Shown here: piece by piece, positions 6,618 through 13,587 of the stretch
Layout: the number at the start of each line of letters is the position of its first letter
Position numbering within the stretch: the stretch's first letter is position 1
Source: JBGPIK01 sp041484845
Lineage (GTDB): Bacteria; Desulfobacterota; Binatia; UBA9968
Direction: 5' to 3'
DNA length: 14,027 nt
Assembly: GCA_041484845.1 (NCBI GenBank)
Contig: JBGPIK010000150.1
Coordinates: forward strand, 1-14,027
Notes under the pieces: model-generated
What the model was told of the DNA's origin: nothing
What the model saw: the letters and a program-made list of their open reading frames with translations, nothing else
Databases searched by the model: none
Made by a program: the position numbers and the translations under genes

Positions 6618-8837
6618 ATGCCGATGCCGAATGGGCAAAAGATCGAACGACTTCAAATCGTTCTAATCAAGCCTTCCAAATACGATGATGATGGTTATGT
6701 GATTCGCTTCTGGAAAAGCGTTCTCCCGAGCAATACCCTGAATGTTCTTCATGGTCTCACGGAGGACATCATTCAGCGCAGGGTCTTTGGCGAGCTACCG
6801 ATTGAGGTCACAACTTTTGACGAAACCGCTGAAAAAGTTCCGCTCAAAAAAATCGTTCATTGGAGTCGCGAGCCCGGGACCAAGCTGCTGGTCTGCTTGG
6901 TCGGAGTGCAAACCAACCAGTTTCCGCGCGCTTTGGACATGGCGAAGACGCTAAGAGCGGAAGGCCTCACCGTTATCATCGGTGGATTTCATACCAGCGG
7001 GACGATCAACATGCTGGGCGAGCAGGAGCCGGATATCCAGGAGCTGGTTCAGGAATCGATATGTATCGTGTCCGGCGAAGTCGAAGGCAAATGGGAGATG
7101 ATCCTGTCCGATTTCCTGCATGAACGACTGAAGCCGATTTACAGTTTTGCTCAAGATTTGCAAAATCTCGTCGATATCGACACGGCGCCCCTGCCCAAGA
7201 GCAGTCCGAAAACGATGCGGCACTTCGCTTATCCGACTTTCGGGACGGCGGAAACCTCCCGGGGCTGCCCTTTTGCATGCAGCTTCTGTACGATTATCAA
7301 CGTTCAGGGGCGGACGATGCGTGAGCGCAGCCCGCAGAGTCTCGCCGCCATGATGCGTCGGAATTATCTGGAGCACGGAATTTCCTTCTATTTCTTCACG
7401 GACGATAACTTCGCGCGCAAGAAGCTCTGGCGCGAGACTTTCGCAGAGATCATCAAGCTGCGCGAAGAAGGTATTCGAATTCGCTTTATGATGCAGGTCG
7501 ATCTGGCGCGCAAGCCGAAAGACTTCGTCAAGTTGGCGGCCGAAGCGGGATGTACCCAAGTTTTCATCGGCATGGAGAGCGTCAATCCAGAAAACTTGAA
7601 AGCCGAGGGTAAAAAACAAAATAACGTCGAGGAGTATCGCAATATTATCAATGAGTGGCATGACGCTGGCATAGTTGTGCACACGGGTTATATCATCGGC
7701 CTCCCCTGGGATTCCAAGGAACAAGTGTCCCAGGATATCCGTTTTCTCATGGAGGAAATCGGACCGGATCAAGCCTCCTTTTTTATGCTGACCCCGCTGC
7801 CCGGCTCCCACGACCACCGCGAAATGAAAAAACACGGCGATTGGATGGACCCGGATTTCAACAAGCGCGATTCCTTTCATGCGACCATCGAGCATCCGCG
7901 CATGAGCGCTGAGGAATGGACCGAGGCTTACGAAGACGCCTGGAAGACCTTTTACAGCAAAGACAACATGATCCGGGTCTTGTCTCGCTGGACGAACCAT
8001 CCCAGGAATTACTGGAATCTCATGTCGGTCTTCTTCTGGTATAAGAATGCAGCGTTGATCGAAAAACAACATCCCATGGTGGCAGGCTTTTTCCGCCTGA
8101 AGGATCGAAAGTCCCGGCGCCCCGGCTTTGCCATCGATCGGCTTTCCGCCCATATCTGGAAGCGCAGCAAGGAAACCCTCCGGCTCTTCATTGCCTGGGC
8201 GAAATTTCTCAAGGAGATGGAAGAAGTCTGGCTGCAGACCCGAAAGAAAACCGAGACGGAAGAGCGCTGGCTGGAGCAGATCCAAAAGATCCAGGGGGAC
8301 GTTTGGCAGGCACTCAGGGTCGCGGAATTGCAGAAAATTTATAACAACGCCAAGGAGACATTGCCTGAGAAGGCCAAGAGCTTGCTTGATCCACTGGAAG
8401 AACTCTCCTCGAAGATCCTATTCAACCGGAAAGATCTCAAACGATTTTTGCAGCAGTGGGACAATCTTCGTGAACGCGTTCAGGAACTCCGTCTGCGCGA
8501 GGGCGAAGCCGCGCGCCGCTGGCTGGATGAGATGTACAACATTCAAGCCAATATTCGCCTGGGAGACCGACTGCTCGAATGGCAGGATTCCTACGCGCGC
8601 TTGCGCGGCATGCTGCCATCCAAACCTCATCTGCGCCTGGTTAAATTCGACGCGATCAACAACCAGGTCGTATATTCCCGCCAAGAACTCCAGCGGATCT
8701 GGTCTCAATCGGTCAGTAACTTGCGGCAGATGAAATGGTGGCAGATTCGGCCGTTGAAACTGACCAGCGCGTTCGTCAAAGACTTTTTCTTAACGACCTC
8801 GTTCGCCGTCAATTACCGGGAATTTTCCAAGCGTTAG
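6618..8837 (+). CDS. B12-binding-like radical SAM protein with long repeat-bearing C-terminal extension, function unknown
   Basis: 739 residues. ATG ATG CCG ATG follows GGGGAGG (6604-6610); the second ATG (6618) has the best spacing, 7 bases. An in-frame ATG at 6579 lacks a ribosome site. Residues about 8-165 form a Rossmann-like domain of the cobalamin-binding radical SAM type (IVLIKPSKYDDDGY, GVQTNQFPRA, GGFHTSG). I see no DxHxxG cobalamin-ligand motif. The radical SAM core runs about 205-400 with C217-x3-C221-x2-C224 (GCPFACSFC), which should bind a 4Fe-4S cluster, then FIGMESVNP and TPLPGS. The last 230 or so residues are helical and charged, with two aligned copies of an 84-residue unit from 550 and 634. 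No signal peptide is seen. The family is often found in environmental genomes; its substrate is unknown to me. It stands alone, divergent from ftsE. Confidence 0.88.
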   Translation: MPMPNGQKIERLQIVLIKPSKYDDDGYVIRFWKSVLPSNTLNVLHGLTEDIIQRRVFGELPIEVTTFDETAEKVPLKKIVHWSREPGTKLLVCLVGVQTNQFPRALDMAKTLRAEGLTVIIGGFHTSGTINMLGEQEPDIQELVQESICIVSGEVEGKWEMILSDFLHERLKPIYSFAQDLQNLVDIDTAPLPKSSPKTMRHFAYPTFGTAETSRGCPFACSFCTIINVQGRTMRERSPQSLAAMMRRNYLEHGISFYFFTDDNFARKKLWRETFAEIIKLREEGIRIRFMMQVDLARKPKDFVKLAAEAGCTQVFIGMESVNPENLKAEGKKQNNVEEYRNIINEWHDAGIVVHTGYIIGLPWDSKEQVSQDIRFLMEEIGPDQASFFMLTPLPGSHDHREMKKHGDWMDPDFNKRDSFHATIEHPRMSAEEWTEAYEDAWKTFYSKDNMIRVLSRWTNHPRNYWNLMSVFFWYKNAALIEKQHPMVAGFFRLKDRKSRRPGFAIDRLSAHIWKRSKETLRLFIAWAKFLKEMEEVWLQTRKKTETEERWLEQIQKIQGDVWQALRVAELQKIYNNAKETLPEKAKSLLDPLEELSSKILFNRKDLKRFLQQWDNLRERVQELRLREGEAARRWLDEMYNIQANIRLGDRLLEWQDSYARLRGMLPSKPHLRLVKFDAINNQVVYSRQELQRIWSQSVSNLRQMKWWQIRPLKLTSAFVKDFFLTTSFAVNYREFSKR
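8265..8708 (+). repeat. Tandem protein-level duplication inside the radical SAM gene
   Basis: Codons 550-613 (8265-8456) and 634-697 (8517-8708) of the radical SAM protein align without gaps at an 84-residue period. I count 17 identities in 64 positions plus many conservative changes. Anchors are RWL at the start, IQ eight positions later, a Tyr, LP-x-K, and a final R-x-(D/E)-L-x-R. The DNA copies have diverged, so the duplication is old. Confidence 0.65.
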
Positions 8838-8864
8838 CACGCTTTCGGTGTGCCGATGGGGCGG

Positions 8865-8903
8865 TAGCAGTTTGCTCAGAAAAATTCTGTTTGTAGCCTG
8901 CTA
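8865..8903. other. Imperfect stem-loop downstream of the radical SAM gene
   Basis: TAGCAG (8865-8870) pairs with CTGCTA (8898-8903). Inside it, GCT pairs with AGC and CAGAA with TTCTG around an AAA loop, with bulges. It begins 28 bases after the radical SAM stop and also spans the stop of the coding remnant on the other strand. There is no clear T-run on either side, so a role as a two-way terminator is only possible. Confidence 0.3.
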
Positions 8904-9061
8904 GCGAATCCGCGTGGGTGCTTACTGAGATTTGCCAGTCGCTGCTGAACCTCACTCGAATTCTCTGTGTCCGGTTTAAGACCGATATAGCCCTCGAGAT
9001 CTGCCCGTGCTTGGCTGATGCGTTCGAGTTTAAGATCGCTCAGCCCGAGGATCCCGCATAT
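8876..9061 (-). pseudogene. Headless coding remnant, C-terminus of a TPR-like protein
   Basis: On the minus strand one frame stays open for about 60 codons before the TGA at 8878-8876 and has no usable start. It reads LSDLKLERISQARADLEGY, then IGLKPD and EVQQRLANLSK. This A-x-x-D-L-E-x-Y-x-x-L-x-P-D pattern followed by E-V-x-x-R-L is what one sees at the end of tetratricopeptide proteins with helical repeats. Upstream the frame stays open to about 9137, but the residues lose that character at a hairpin (9045-9085). It lies between the ends of two convergent genes. I infer the 3' remnant of a gene whose front was deleted. It could instead be chance coding-like sequence, but the helical pattern argues against that. 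Confidence 0.5.
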
Positions 9062-9085
9062 CGTCCGCCGATACGGAATCCTCGG
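9045..9085. repeat. Inverted repeat at the apparent break of the TPR-like remnant
   Basis: Outer arms CCGAGGAT (9045-9052) and ATCCTCGG (9078-9085) pair perfectly. The stem continues through CCG/CGG and TATCG/CGATA with one mismatch and a two-base bulge, around the loop TCCGC. No T-run follows on either strand. It lies 70 to 110 bases past the stop of the TPP-enzyme gene. It may be a repeat element or an RNA 3' stem. Confidence 0.55.
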
Positions 9086-9153
9086 AGCGGAGGAGTATTT
9101 GACCGGCCACCTCAGTCTCGGTCGAGATCTGTCCTCAAATCAGAATCCTTGGG

Positions 9154-10935
9154 CTAGCGCGGCTCCGCGATCACATCCACGAGATAAGGCAATTGTTTCT
9201 CCTTGACAAATTTAACACCTCGTTCGAGAGCCGGGCGCAGATCCGCGGGGTTGCGCACCGCTCCTTCGGCATTGACACCGAACGATTGCGCCATTTTGGC
9301 AAAGTCCACAGCCGGATCATCGACATGCGTGCCGATCGGCGCATTCTCCACCGGACGATTGCGAAATTTGGCGACTTCGAGGCCATGCTCCTCCGAGTTG
9401 TAGTACGATTGGTTATTGTGCATAACCATGAGCAGCGGGATACGGTGTTTGGCGGCGGTCCATAGCGCGCTCGAAGTCATCAACATATCGCCGTCGGACT
9501 GAATGGCGACGGCGAGTTTGCCGCTGCCCTTGAGTGCTAAAGCCGCGCCGATCGACGCGCCCGGCCCATAGCCGAGGCCAGCGCCGCCGCTGGCGCCCAA
9601 GTATTGATTGGGCTTGGTAAAGTCCCACAGACGGCGCGCCCAGCCGTTGGAAGTTCCGTTGACTAATACCCAATTCTCACGTTTGATGGCCTCACCAATT
9701 TCCAGGGCCAGCCAGGCCGTGGATATTTCATTCTGCGAACCTTTGGCCTGCGCGTCGGCAAGCCATTTGGCGCGTCGGCTGTTATGCTTATCCGCCAACT
9801 CTCTTTGCCGAGTTTCAATGGCTGCTTTCTTCTTGGCGTCGTTGCCGAGCAACTCGCGGCACAGCCGCGTTAATTCCGGCACGGCAATCGCGGTATCCGC
9901 GCTCATGGGGACATCCACCGCCTGCAGCGCTTGAAAATCATTGGCCCAAGAATGGACCAGCATGTCGTTCATCGAAATGCTGATGATCTTCACGGATGGC
10001 GAGGTGAGGTATTCGCAGTTGCGCGTTCGTTTACTCACCGTCGTTAACGAGCCGTACAGATCGGCCAAGTCTAAAGCCAGAATGACGTCAGCTTTCTGCA
10101 AAATTTCTCTGGCTCCGTCGGTCACATCCAAGGGATGAACCGTAGGAAAATTGAAGCGCGCGCCCTTGTCCACTACGGGAATCGCCAGCAACTCTGCCAA
10201 TTCGATCAGCGCGGGCACGGTCTTGGGGTTGCGGCCCAGGGTGTCGGCGATGATCAACGGCGTTTGCGCGTTAACCAGCAATTGCGCCGCCCGCCGCAGC
10301 GCGTCCGGGTTCGCCTGCATCGGCGCCGGCGCGGCATAGCGAGTCACGTCAGGCACTTCGACGAGGCTCGATATGGCATCTTCCTGGATATCGGCATCGT
10401 AATTGATATAGATCGGCGCGGTCGGATCCGTGGTGGCGATGCGGTAGCCGCGGATGAACGAATCCGGCACGTCCGCCAAAGAATAGGGCTGATCGTCCCA
10501 TTTGACGTAATCACGCACTTGGTTGCCCTGAACTAGGGCGGTGTGGATCCAATCGATGCGCGGGCGGCGCCTTTTGGTGTTCATCGGCCCCGTGCCACCC
10601 AGGACCATCATCGGCACACGGTCGATATAGGCGTTAAAAATCGCCATGCTGGCATGTTGCAAGCCAACCATATTGTGGACGATGGCGATCATCGGCTTTC
10701 CCTTGGCCTTGGCGTAGCCGTGGGCCACAGCCACCGAGATTTCTTCATGATGGCAAAAGATCACTTCCGGCTTATAATTGCCGCCATAGTTGACTATGGA
10801 ATCATGGATACCTCGAAATGTCGCCCCCGGATTGAACGCGGTGTACTCGATGTCAAACGCCTTCATTAAATCGACGACTACATCAGAGCCATATTGAGGT
10901 TGTTTCTTTTCTACCCGGCTTTCTGGTTTTGCCAC
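9154..10935 (-). CDS. Thiamine-diphosphate-dependent enzyme, acetolactate synthase/benzoylformate decarboxylase type
   Basis: 593 residues from a GTG at 10935 with GGGAGG 9 bases upstream. It has the three-part layout of this superfamily: a pyrimidine-binding domain (about 15-185) with catalytic E64 in CHHEE followed by AHGYAKAKGKP, a central domain (about 205-345), and a diphosphate-binding domain (about 400-570) with the metal motif DGD at 481-483 and the paired Asn at 507-508 (HNNQ). Such enzymes form or break carbon-carbon bonds next to a carbonyl in the cytoplasm. No acetolactate synthase small subunit lies beside it and the residues do not let me name a substrate, so true acetolactate synthase is unlikely. 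It follows the DUF1932 dehydrogenase by 63 bases in the same direction, so a joint pathway is probable. Confidence 0.9.
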   Translation of the reverse strand: MAKPESRVEKKQPQYGSDVVVDLMKAFDIEYTAFNPGATFRGIHDSIVNYGGNYKPEVIFCHHEEISVAVAHGYAKAKGKPMIAIVHNMVGLQHASMAIFNAYIDRVPMMVLGGTGPMNTKRRRPRIDWIHTALVQGNQVRDYVKWDDQPYSLADVPDSFIRGYRIATTDPTAPIYINYDADIQEDAISSLVEVPDVTRYAAPAPMQANPDALRRAAQLLVNAQTPLIIADTLGRNPKTVPALIELAELLAIPVVDKGARFNFPTVHPLDVTDGAREILQKADVILALDLADLYGSLTTVSKRTRNCEYLTSPSVKIISISMNDMLVHSWANDFQALQAVDVPMSADTAIAVPELTRLCRELLGNDAKKKAAIETRQRELADKHNSRRAKWLADAQAKGSQNEISTAWLALEIGEAIKRENWVLVNGTSNGWARRLWDFTKPNQYLGASGGAGLGYGPGASIGAALALKGSGKLAVAIQSDGDMLMTSSALWTAAKHRIPLLMVMHNNQSYYNSEEHGLEVAKFRNRPVENAPIGTHVDDPAVDFAKMAQSFGVNAEGAVRNPADLRPALERGVKFVKEKQLPYLVDVIAEPR

Positions 10936-10998
10936 TGTCCGTATCCTCCCTGTTTTTTAGTTACGCTACTTGTTGCTATGTCTAAATATGATCGGGTC

Positions 10999-11928
10999 TT
11001 AACTTGCCGCTTGAACCAGTCCCGGTGACGAGGCCGGCGTTTTTTCCTGGAGCAATCCTTTGTCGAAGAAAAGCTCGAGTGTCTGCAAGAGGTCTCCTTC
11101 GCGTGTGCCGGTTTCTGAGGTTTTCCGCACGTCCAAATCGGCAATGGATTGCAAGACCTTCTGCGCTGCCGGCGCCATGAATGCTTTCATACCATGGTGG
11201 TTGAACGTCTGTTTGAGTTCCACCATCTCCTCCGCCCGCCGTCCGGCATGAATCCGTAAACCTATAATGCTTGGCGCTATCTTGTCCAACAATCCGGGGA
11301 AGCTCTCTTCATAGCGCTTGATAATTTCATCGAGCAAACCAAACTTCTGCGCTCCCATCAACAGCTCGACGAAGAGCCCTTGAAGACCTTTGGTCAGGCC
11401 CGCATAGACGACTTTAAATGCCGAAGCCTGAGCAACAGTCGGACCCAGCACCTTCACCGTGAGGCCGCAGGCCTGAAGTTCTTCAACCCTGGAGGCTTGC
11501 GGTCCTGAAACGTAGATCACCGCGCCTTTGTCCATTTTCGAGGCGGAACCAATGATGCAGCCGTCGACGAACTCGACATTCCCTCGAGCCAATATTTTTC
11601 CGACCTGCTCGGCGGTCATTGGAGAAATAGCGTTAGCGTCCAAATAAAGAAGATTCGTGACTCCTGTTTGCGCCGCCGCTTTTGCGACTTTGCTGGCCAC
11701 CCGCTTGGCCGCGAAAGGTACCACAATCGAGACGATCAAGTCGGCATTCTTCACCAGGGCTTGTAGCGACGGTACGCATTCAACGCCGATGTTTTCGGCC
11801 CGTTTGCGTGTGGTTTCGCTGCGGTCCTGTGCATACGTCAATACCCGGACACCGTGGCCGCTGAGCACACGAGCCCAGTGATAACCCATTTCCCCGATGC
11901 TCAAGATACCGATTCGCTGGAATCCCAT
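10999..11928 (-). CDS. 6-phosphogluconate/3-hydroxyisobutyrate dehydrogenase-like NAD(P)-dependent oxidoreductase, DUF1932 type
   Basis: 309 residues. The ATG at 11928 has AAGGAG 6 bases upstream. The N-terminal Rossmann domain (about 1-160) begins GILSIGEMG, a variant of the usual glycine-rich loop in which one Gly is Ser, a form I recall from the DUF1932 subgroup. DANAISP (97-103) and VDGCIIGSA (121-129) match the region after the nucleotide site. FKVVYAGLTKG (171-181) supplies the expected catalytic Lys, K172. The helical C-terminal part (about 190-290, IHAGRRAEEM) fits DUF1932. It likely oxidises a beta-hydroxy acid or reduces the matching carbonyl with NAD(P)H; the substrate is unknown. 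It starts 15 bases after the LOG-family stop and precedes the TPP enzyme, so the three are probably one transcript. Confidence 0.87.
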   Translation of the reverse strand: MGFQRIGILSIGEMGYHWARVLSGHGVRVLTYAQDRSETTRKRAENIGVECVPSLQALVKNADLIVSIVVPFAAKRVASKVAKAAAQTGVTNLLYLDANAISPMTAEQVGKILARGNVEFVDGCIIGSASKMDKGAVIYVSGPQASRVEELQACGLTVKVLGPTVAQASAFKVVYAGLTKGLQGLFVELLMGAQKFGLLDEIIKRYEESFPGLLDKIAPSIIGLRIHAGRRAEEMVELKQTFNHHGMKAFMAPAAQKVLQSIADLDVRKTSETGTREGDLLQTLELFFDKGLLQEKTPASSPGLVQAAS

Positions 11929-11943
11929 GGTTCGCTCCTTCGA

Positions 11944-12972
11944 CTAGTCTTCCCCGTTGATGACGTCAATCATCTGGCGTAGCCGCGCGAATTCTTCGCG
12001 TTTAAAGGGAACGAGCAGACGGTGCAAATGGAGCGTCCCTGGATCGTCCAGCTCGTCGGGTAAAGGCTCTGTCTGTCTGATCTTCCCTTGCGTCAGTATG
12101 TCGGTAAAGTTTTCATTCAGCGCATTGATCAGCGCTGGCGCGGGCAAGTGATTAAGCCGAATGACCAAATCTTGCTTGACGAACCGATAAGAATGGAAAT
12201 TGTGGTAAAAAGTCCTGATCTCCCGCATCACCGCATCGACATTGTCGACGATCTTAAAGAAGCTGAATTCTCCACCGGTGATGTAGCCGCGACTGAGCAT
12301 AGCTTCGCGCAAGAAACTATCCCATCTCCGCCAATAAATCTTATCGGGAAGATCGACCAGAACAATCGGCACAATTTGGCTTTTGCCGGTCTGAGCCAGT
12401 GTCAGCGCCTCCGTTAGCTCGTCATGCGTGCCGAATCCGCCGGGAAATATGACAACCGCGTCGGCCTCCTTCACGAACATAAGTTTTCGTGTAAAAAAGA
12501 AATGAAAGCTCATGAGCTTGGCGTCGTCTTGAATGAAGCGATTAGCCTTTTGCACCGCCGGCAAGCGAATGTTCACGCCAAAGCTTTTTTCCCGTCCTGC
12601 CCCTTCATGACCTGCCTGCATGATTCCCGGTCCCGCGCCGGTAATCACCATGTGCCCCTCCTGCGTCAACCGATGGCCCAGATCTTTGGCCAGCAGATAG
12701 TATGGATCGTGTTCGTGAATATGCGTGGAACCAAAGATACTCACCTTGCGCACCGCGCTGTAAGGGGCAAAGATTTTGAACGCATAGCGTAATTCTTTCA
12801 GTGCGCGGTTAAGAATCTTTAAATCGCCGCGGCTGGTTTCTTCCGCCGCCAATTTGAGAATCGTCCGTAACATCTCGGCAATTAAGACTTCATTGCCGGC
12901 GCCGGATTGCCCTCGCAACCATTCCGTGATCTGGGCTTCTATGCCGGCCAACGTAACTCCAGGCTGCTCCAT
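11944..12972 (-). CDS. Long LOG-family (TIGR00730-like) nucleotide-binding protein
   Basis: 342 residues, ATG at 12972 with GGGGAC just upstream. The core (about 75-250) is a Rossmann-like fold with GAGPGIMQAGHEGA (112-125), R162 within TRK, and the hallmark PGGFGTHDE (177-185). LOG proteins are phosphoribohydrolases acting on nucleoside 5'-monophosphates, best known for releasing cytokinin bases. The Arg and the PGGxGTxxE residues needed for that are present. It is much longer than the usual 180-220 residues: helical extensions of about 70 at the N-terminus and 90 at the C-terminus flank the core, which recalls the larger PpnN type. It appears to head the run to the DUF1932 and TPP genes (15-base gap to the next start). 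Family assignment is strong; the physiological nucleotide is not known. Confidence 0.9.
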   Translation of the reverse strand: MEQPGVTLAGIEAQITEWLRGQSGAGNEVLIAEMLRTILKLAAEETSRGDLKILNRALKELRYAFKIFAPYSAVRKVSIFGSTHIHEHDPYYLLAKDLGHRLTQEGHMVITGAGPGIMQAGHEGAGREKSFGVNIRLPAVQKANRFIQDDAKLMSFHFFFTRKLMFVKEADAVVIFPGGFGTHDELTEALTLAQTGKSQIVPIVLVDLPDKIYWRRWDSFLREAMLSRGYITGGEFSFFKIVDNVDAVMREIRTFYHNFHSYRFVKQDLVIRLNHLPAPALINALNENFTDILTQGKIRQTEPLPDELDDPGTLHLHRLLVPFKREEFARLRQMIDVINGED

Positions 12973-13023
12973 AACGTCCCCACTCTATGACATAACGATC
13001 GCCGATTTTAAAGTACGCCCACA

Positions 13024-13039
13024 CGGGCGGGCCCGCCCG
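13024..13039. repeat. Perfect 16-base GC palindrome
   Basis: CGGGCGGGCCCGCCCG equals its own reverse complement. It lies 51 bases upstream of the LOG gene start, in its probable promoter or leader, so it could be an operator. No T-run follows, so it is not a standard terminator. Confidence 0.6.
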
Positions 13040-13146
13040 GAAACGCAGGAATATTTCGCTTCTCGTGATTGGGCTTCGAGAAAAATTTTAGCGCGTGGGC
13101 TAAAGATGAGCGAGCGGCGTAGGGCTGCGCAAAGATATGGCGCATT

Positions 13147-13214
13147 GGCTTGGCAAATTTCGGCTGAAGGAACGGCGAAACCGCTTACGATTCGTCATTG
13201 AAATTTGGCCTGCC
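13147..13214. repeat. Long imperfect inverted repeat (stem-loop)
   Basis: Arms 13147-13161 and 13200-13214 pair as GGC/GCC, GGC/GCC and AAATTTC/GAAATTT, with a small internal loop and one bulged base. They enclose a 38-base loop. There is no gene around it and no T-run after it on either strand. Its role is unknown; a structured RNA or a mobile-repeat remnant are options. Confidence 0.45.
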
Positions 13215-13403
13215 CGTTTTACTTCACTAAGAAGACGAATTTACCACGGTGACGGTTCAACTAAACAAAAATGTCCTTTGCCTCACAAATTCGTTCTCCT
13301 TTTTTTGTCATCGGGCGGCACAGCTAATGCCTACCGAATTAAGAATAGTGTTCCTGCCGAGTAATAACGTCTCATCTTCGACTATCTTGGACAGATAACT
13401 TCT

Positions 13404-13443
13404 CCTACGCACCCGCCGATGTTTTCTGGGTGGTTGTCGTAGG
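13404..13443 (+). promoter_or_regulatory. Leader hairpin upstream of the secreted-protein gene
   Basis: CCTACG (13404-13409) pairs with CGTAGG (13438-13443), and CACCC (13410-13414) with GGGTG (13428-13432), leaving a five-base bulge and a 13-base loop. Six T begin eight bases later (13451-13456). It ends 144 bases before the ATG at 13588. It could be a leader structure or a weak terminator; it does not match a riboswitch consensus I can recall. Confidence 0.35.
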
Positions 13444-13587
13444 CTCGTCATTTTTTATTGGTACATGAGTTGCTCAACAACATGCGAAAGCATTCTGGAT
13501 TTAAATCTACAAAAAGAATCGGCGCTTGTACCATTCCGTTTTATGACTCTTGCCGAATTGAATGAACAACACAAAGGAGGAAGAAAG

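Larger units (their letters stand above)
12973..13587. other. Gene-free divergent intergenic region, rich in inverted repeats
   Basis: About 615 bases separate the LOG gene (minus) from the secreted protein (plus). No frame reads like protein; the longest ones are arbitrary in composition and lack ribosome sites. The sequence is more AT-rich than its neighbours. It holds a 16-base palindrome (13024-13039), a 6-bp inverted repeat (13060-13065 with 13077-13082), a long stem (13147-13214), spaced 8-bp arms (13235-13242 with 13287-13294), a hairpin at 13404-13443 and a 10-base palindrome (13498-13507). Promoters for both flanking genes must lie here, but I find no convincing -35/-10 pair. Confidence 0.6.

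Noticed and set aside
6951..8285. 444-codon open frame on the minus strand opposite the radical SAM gene
   Set aside because: It is antisense to a gene with clear family motifs, has no recognisable domain of its own and lacks a ribosome site.
8918..9157. 79-codon plus-strand frame after the radical SAM gene
   Set aside because: No ribosome site or protein-like pattern; the opposite strand reads as a better TPR-like remnant.
13024..13039. Terminator at the GC palindrome
   Set aside because: No T-run on either side and no loop bases in the perfect palindrome.
13137..13364. 75-codon plus-strand frame in the gene-free region
   Set aside because: No ribosome site, arbitrary Arg-rich composition, and it spans two inverted repeats.
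13404..13443. Cyclic-di-GMP or other known riboswitch
   Set aside because: The conserved core segments of the GEMM class are missing; only a simple bulged hairpin is seen.
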